DNA from: Akkermansiaceae bacterium
GTDB lineage: Bacteria > Verrucomicrobiota > Verrucomicrobiia > Verrucomicrobiales > Akkermansiaceae
Assembly: GCA_020627645.1 (NCBI GenBank)
Contig: JAHDGN010000036.1
Location: 1 to 15,434, forward strand
DNA: 15,434 nt
Direction: 5' to 3'
Shown here in pieces: positions 13,145-15,434 of the stretch. Positions within the stretch are counted from its first letter, which is position 1, and each line of letters begins with the position of its first letter. Below the pieces are notes generated by a model. It worked only from the letters and a program-made list of their open reading frames with translations. It had not been told where the DNA came from and did not search any database. The translations under genes were made by a program, and so were the position numbers.

Positions 13145-14241
13145 GATGTGGGTGGTAGGGATGTTTGTGAGAGGATGAATGAGGCGGCTGTTTGAGCTGA
13201 GGCTGGTCTTGAAAAATCTTCGATTCGGCGTTTTTGGTCTCTCCAGGCGCTGGCATTGTCAGCGAGGAGTTTTTGAAGGGAAGAATTGATGGTTTTGGCG
13301 TTGGTGGCGGGGGCTCCGATCTTGATGCGCTGAAGGAGTTCGATATTGCCTTCTTCTTGTCCAGGGACGATATGGTGGACGAGCATGGGACATCGGGCTG
13401 CGATGGCTTCATGCACCGTGGCTCCTCCGGCTTTGCCGATGACTAGGTGGTGGGATGAGAGGAGTTCGGGGACGCGTTTTGTCCATCCGACGATGCGAAC
13501 CCGGTCCGGGAATTGTTTTTTTACCTGATTGGTTTTTCGGAAGAGTCGTCGGACGTTTTTTCCGAGGACGACGGTGATTCGGGTGTGGTGTTGGAGAACG
13601 GCTCGCATGATGTCTGCAACGCGAGGAGATCTGGCGGTAGGAAAGAAGAGGACGCGGAAGGGGTCGATGGGGGACTGAGAGGTGAGGGGCGTCAGGGTAT
13701 CAAATCTTGGGTGGACGGGGAATCCGGTGATATGGATTTTATGGTCCGGGATATTGGCGGTGAGTAGTGATTCGCGTGTGTGTGGGTCGGTGATGAGAAA
13801 GTGATCTGAAGGGGAGTGGGTCCAGGCGGCATTGATTTCGATGGAGTCGGTGATGACGGTGATGTTGGGGACTTTGCGAAATTGAGGGAAGAGTCGGTGA
13901 GCCATGTAGGGATACAGTGGGTAGGTGTTGACGATGGCGTCGGGATTGAAATTACGAAGGAGTTGGGCGAGGGCGTCTTCGGTCTTAGCAATGATGGGAA
14001 GGGGGTCTGAAAAGTTACAGCGATCGGTGCGTCGGTAGATCCACTCCCAGAGTTTTGGGGTGTAGGTAGTGAGTTCTCGGTAGGTGCGGCACAGAATGGC
14101 GTTGATTCGAGGGTTGCCGAGGCTACAGGGGTCCGCGATTTTTACCTCAGCATCTTTTTCGAGAGCGAGGGAGAGATTGCGGGCGGCGCTGTTGTGACCT
14201 TCGCCGAAACCGGCGGTGAGGATGAGGATTCTTGGCTTCAC
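13141..14241 (-). CDS. glycosyltransferase family 28, MGDG synthase/UgtP-like
   Basis: 366 residues. The N-terminal half begins ILTAGFGEGHNSAARNL (about 6-22), the acceptor-side Gly-rich turn of MGDG synthases and UgtP, and continues with VNTYPLYPYMAHRLF (about 104-118). The C-terminal GT-B half has ITGFPVHPRF (about 171-180), VGWTKRVPELLSSHHLVIGK and AGGATVHEAIAARCP (about 251-285), then GQEEGN (294-299), the nucleotide-sugar binding region of GT28. Such enzymes add a hexose from UDP-sugar to diacylglycerol at the inner membrane, making glycolipids; the exact sugar and acceptor cannot be read from sequence. No signal peptide. It is the first gene of a three-gene minus-strand run, overlaps the HAD phosphatase by 4 nt, and diverges from the gene at 14323. 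Confidence 0.85.
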   Translation of the reverse strand: MKPRILILTAGFGEGHNSAARNLSLALEKDAEVKIADPCSLGNPRINAILCRTYRELTTYTPKLWEWIYRRTDRCNFSDPLPIIAKTEDALAQLLRNFNPDAIVNTYPLYPYMAHRLFPQFRKVPNITVITDSIEINAAWTHSPSDHFLITDPHTRESLLTANIPDHKIHITGFPVHPRFDTLTPLTSQSPIDPFRVLFFPTARSPRVADIMRAVLQHHTRITVVLGKNVRRLFRKTNQVKKQFPDRVRIVGWTKRVPELLSSHHLVIGKAGGATVHEAIAARCPMLVHHIVPGQEEGNIELLQRIKIGAPATNAKTINSSLQKLLADNASAWRDQKRRIEDFSRPASAQTAASFILSQTSLPPTS

Positions 14242-14247
14242 GCGGTG

Positions 14248-14277
14248 TTGAGATAAGAAAGTTGTAGATGTTATGAT
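14248..14277 (+). promoter_or_regulatory. possible sigma-70-type promoter for the gene at 14323
   Basis: TTGAGA (14248-14253), an 18-nt spacer, then TATGAT (14272-14277); each box differs from the consensus at one base. This predicts transcription starting near 14284, with a leader of about 40 nt before ATG 14323. It lies in the 81-nt gap between two divergent genes. Confidence 0.45.
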
Positions 14278-14322
14278 GGGTTGCGTCGATGATCATTTGG
14301 GTACAGGGTTCTGGAACACTAT

Positions 14323-15434
14323 ATGAGTCCTGATGAACAAGATCATAATCAAGATGCGATTCGGTTGGTTCCTGATTCGGCAGAGGTCGAGGATGAGGTG
14401 ATTCGTTTGGATGATTCTACTGAAGTTGAGGAGCGCCCGAGGGTGAAATTGGAGAAAAAGGGGACGATTGCGGTTGGATTTCGGGAGCAGGTGGTGGGAG
14501 AAGATGAGGAAGAGGTCGCTCCAGAGCAGGTGATCTTGGATCCGGAGGAAAGGTGGACGGATGGTGATGCTGGCGAGGAGAGAAAGCCTGTTCCTCTTGG
14601 TTGGTTTGTTCTTCTTGGGGGAGGATTGGTAGCGGTTTTGGCCTGGGTGTTGTTGGGGGCAATTTCAGGTAAGAATCGTCCAGGTGAGATTGTTGTTGAG
14701 GAAAATGATCGCAGCGAGACCGAGTTGATTGGCGAAATAGAAGAGATGAAGGCGAGGAAGGAGGCTAGCCTTCATTTGGAAGAGGTTGACGAAGTCTTAA
14801 AAGGGTTTTTTGCGGCTCCGACGGTTGAGGAGAAGGCGAAGTTTGTCAGGCACCCGAAGAGGGTGATCCCGTTGATGGAGGAGTATTACCGAGAGAGGGA
14901 CGTCAGTGTGATGGAGTATCAGAAAGTTGTGGAACAGCAGACGCTTTCGTTACGGAATCGTCCTTTTATGGCATTGGCGGTTCGGGCGAGCGGAGAGAGG
15001 GTCCCTATTCTACTGGAAGATACGGATGATGGGGTTTTGGTCGATTGGGAATCTTGGGTGTGTTATCAGCCGGTTGATGTGGAAAAGTTCGTGACGGAGC
15101 GTTCGGTGGAGTCGGTACAATTGAGGGTTTTTTGTTCTGTCGATAACTTTTATACCTATGAATTTGACGATGAGAGTCGTTATGTCTGCTTTAGGATGAC
15201 TTTTCGTCATTCGGATCGAATTTTATATGGGTACGTTGAGCGCGGGAGTGAGCTTGAACAGAGGATGTGGAAGGTTTTTCGTCGAAGAAAATCGAAGGGG
15301 GCTGGCCCTCCTTTGATTGTTCAGGTTCGATTTAGGGAAGATGGGCAGATGAAAAACGGGGTATTGATTGAAGATTTGATTTCTGAGATATGGGCCTATC
15401 CGGTGGATCCGACAGAGGTTGCGGTTCAGATCAA
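14323..15434 (+). CDS. single-pass membrane protein of unknown function, 3' end beyond window
   Basis: ATG 14323 opens a frame with no stop for 370 codons to the window edge. Residues 1-90 are very acidic (DEVIRLDDSTEVEERPR, GEDEEEVAPEQ). A single transmembrane segment follows (about 93-115, GWFVLLGGGLVAVLAWVLLGAI), then a charged helical stretch (about 120-150) and a folded domain of about 200 residues, with YQPVDVEKFVTE, FCSVDNFYTYEFDDESRY and VQVRFREDGQMKNGVLIED. Acidic N-terminus first, then TM, then domain suggests a cytoplasmic N-terminus and periplasmic C-terminus. I recognise no family. Similar membrane proteins of unknown function are common in Verrucomicrobia, but this is a general impression. 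The uninterrupted coding frame and residue use like that of the other + strand genes support it being real. Confidence 0.8.
   Translation, partial: MSPDEQDHNQDAIRLVPDSAEVEDEVIRLDDSTEVEERPRVKLEKKGTIAVGFREQVVGEDEEEVAPEQVILDPEERWTDGDAGEERKPVPLGWFVLLGGGLVAVLAWVLLGAISGKNRPGEIVVEENDRSETELIGEIEEMKARKEASLHLEEVDEVLKGFFAAPTVEEKAKFVRHPKRVIPLMEEYYRERDVSVMEYQKVVEQQTLSLRNRPFMALAVRASGERVPILLEDTDDGVLVDWESWVCYQPVDVEKFVTERSVESVQLRVFCSVDNFYTYEFDDESRYVCFRMTFRHSDRILYGYVERGSELEQRMWKVFRRRKSKGAGPPLIVQVRFREDGQMKNGVLIEDLISEIWAYPVDPTEVAVQI

Overview
The window looks like chromosomal DNA of a Gram-negative, LPS-making bacterium, most likely from the Verrucomicrobia/PVC group. Reasons: several ompH/skp-like genes clustered with lpxD, a long double-domain U32 peptidase/hydroxylase, an azurin, and a conserved family often mis-named '3-methyladenine DNA glycosylase'. 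The lineage is inferred from gene content, since there is no rRNA here. The + strand is richer in G than C across genes of both orientations, so it is probably the leading strand.

Layout. 1-2530 (+): end of an OmpH-like gene, lpxD, then two more OmpH-like genes (outer-membrane biogenesis), closed by a hairpin that can terminate from both sides. 2611-5108 (-): purB, a DUF1439-like membrane-anchored protein and ndk, a probable operon. 5162-5190: terminator. 5213-5587 (-): a lipoprotein with a C-terminal heavy-metal-associated (HMA) domain, interrupted by an in-frame UGA exactly where the first Cys of GMTCxxC belongs. A bacterial-type SECIS hairpin follows, so it is a candidate selenoprotein. 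5622-6491 (-): conserved protein of unknown function. 6547-6623 (-): initiator tRNA-Met. 6748-7917 (-): a small secreted protein and an azurin. 8000-8485 (+): RppH-like Nudix hydrolase. 8539-8841 (-): remnant of an ECF sigma factor. 8926-9420 (-): peroxiredoxin. 9534-11980 (+): a U32/DUF3656 protein split by a -1 frame change at a G-run. 12012-14241 (-): glycolipid-type glycosyltransferase, HAD phosphatase and a hypothetical protein. 14323-end (+): start of a large single-pass membrane protein with no recognised family.

The most interesting item is the HMA lipoprotein. Conventional gene calling would end it after 69 residues, but the reading frame continues past the UGA to a complete HMA domain (124 residues). 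The UGA replaces a metal-binding Cys. A hairpin resembling the fdhF SECIS lies 18 nt downstream. The second item is the split U32 gene, where a G GGG GGT TAA sequence sits at the only place a -1 shift would restore full length.
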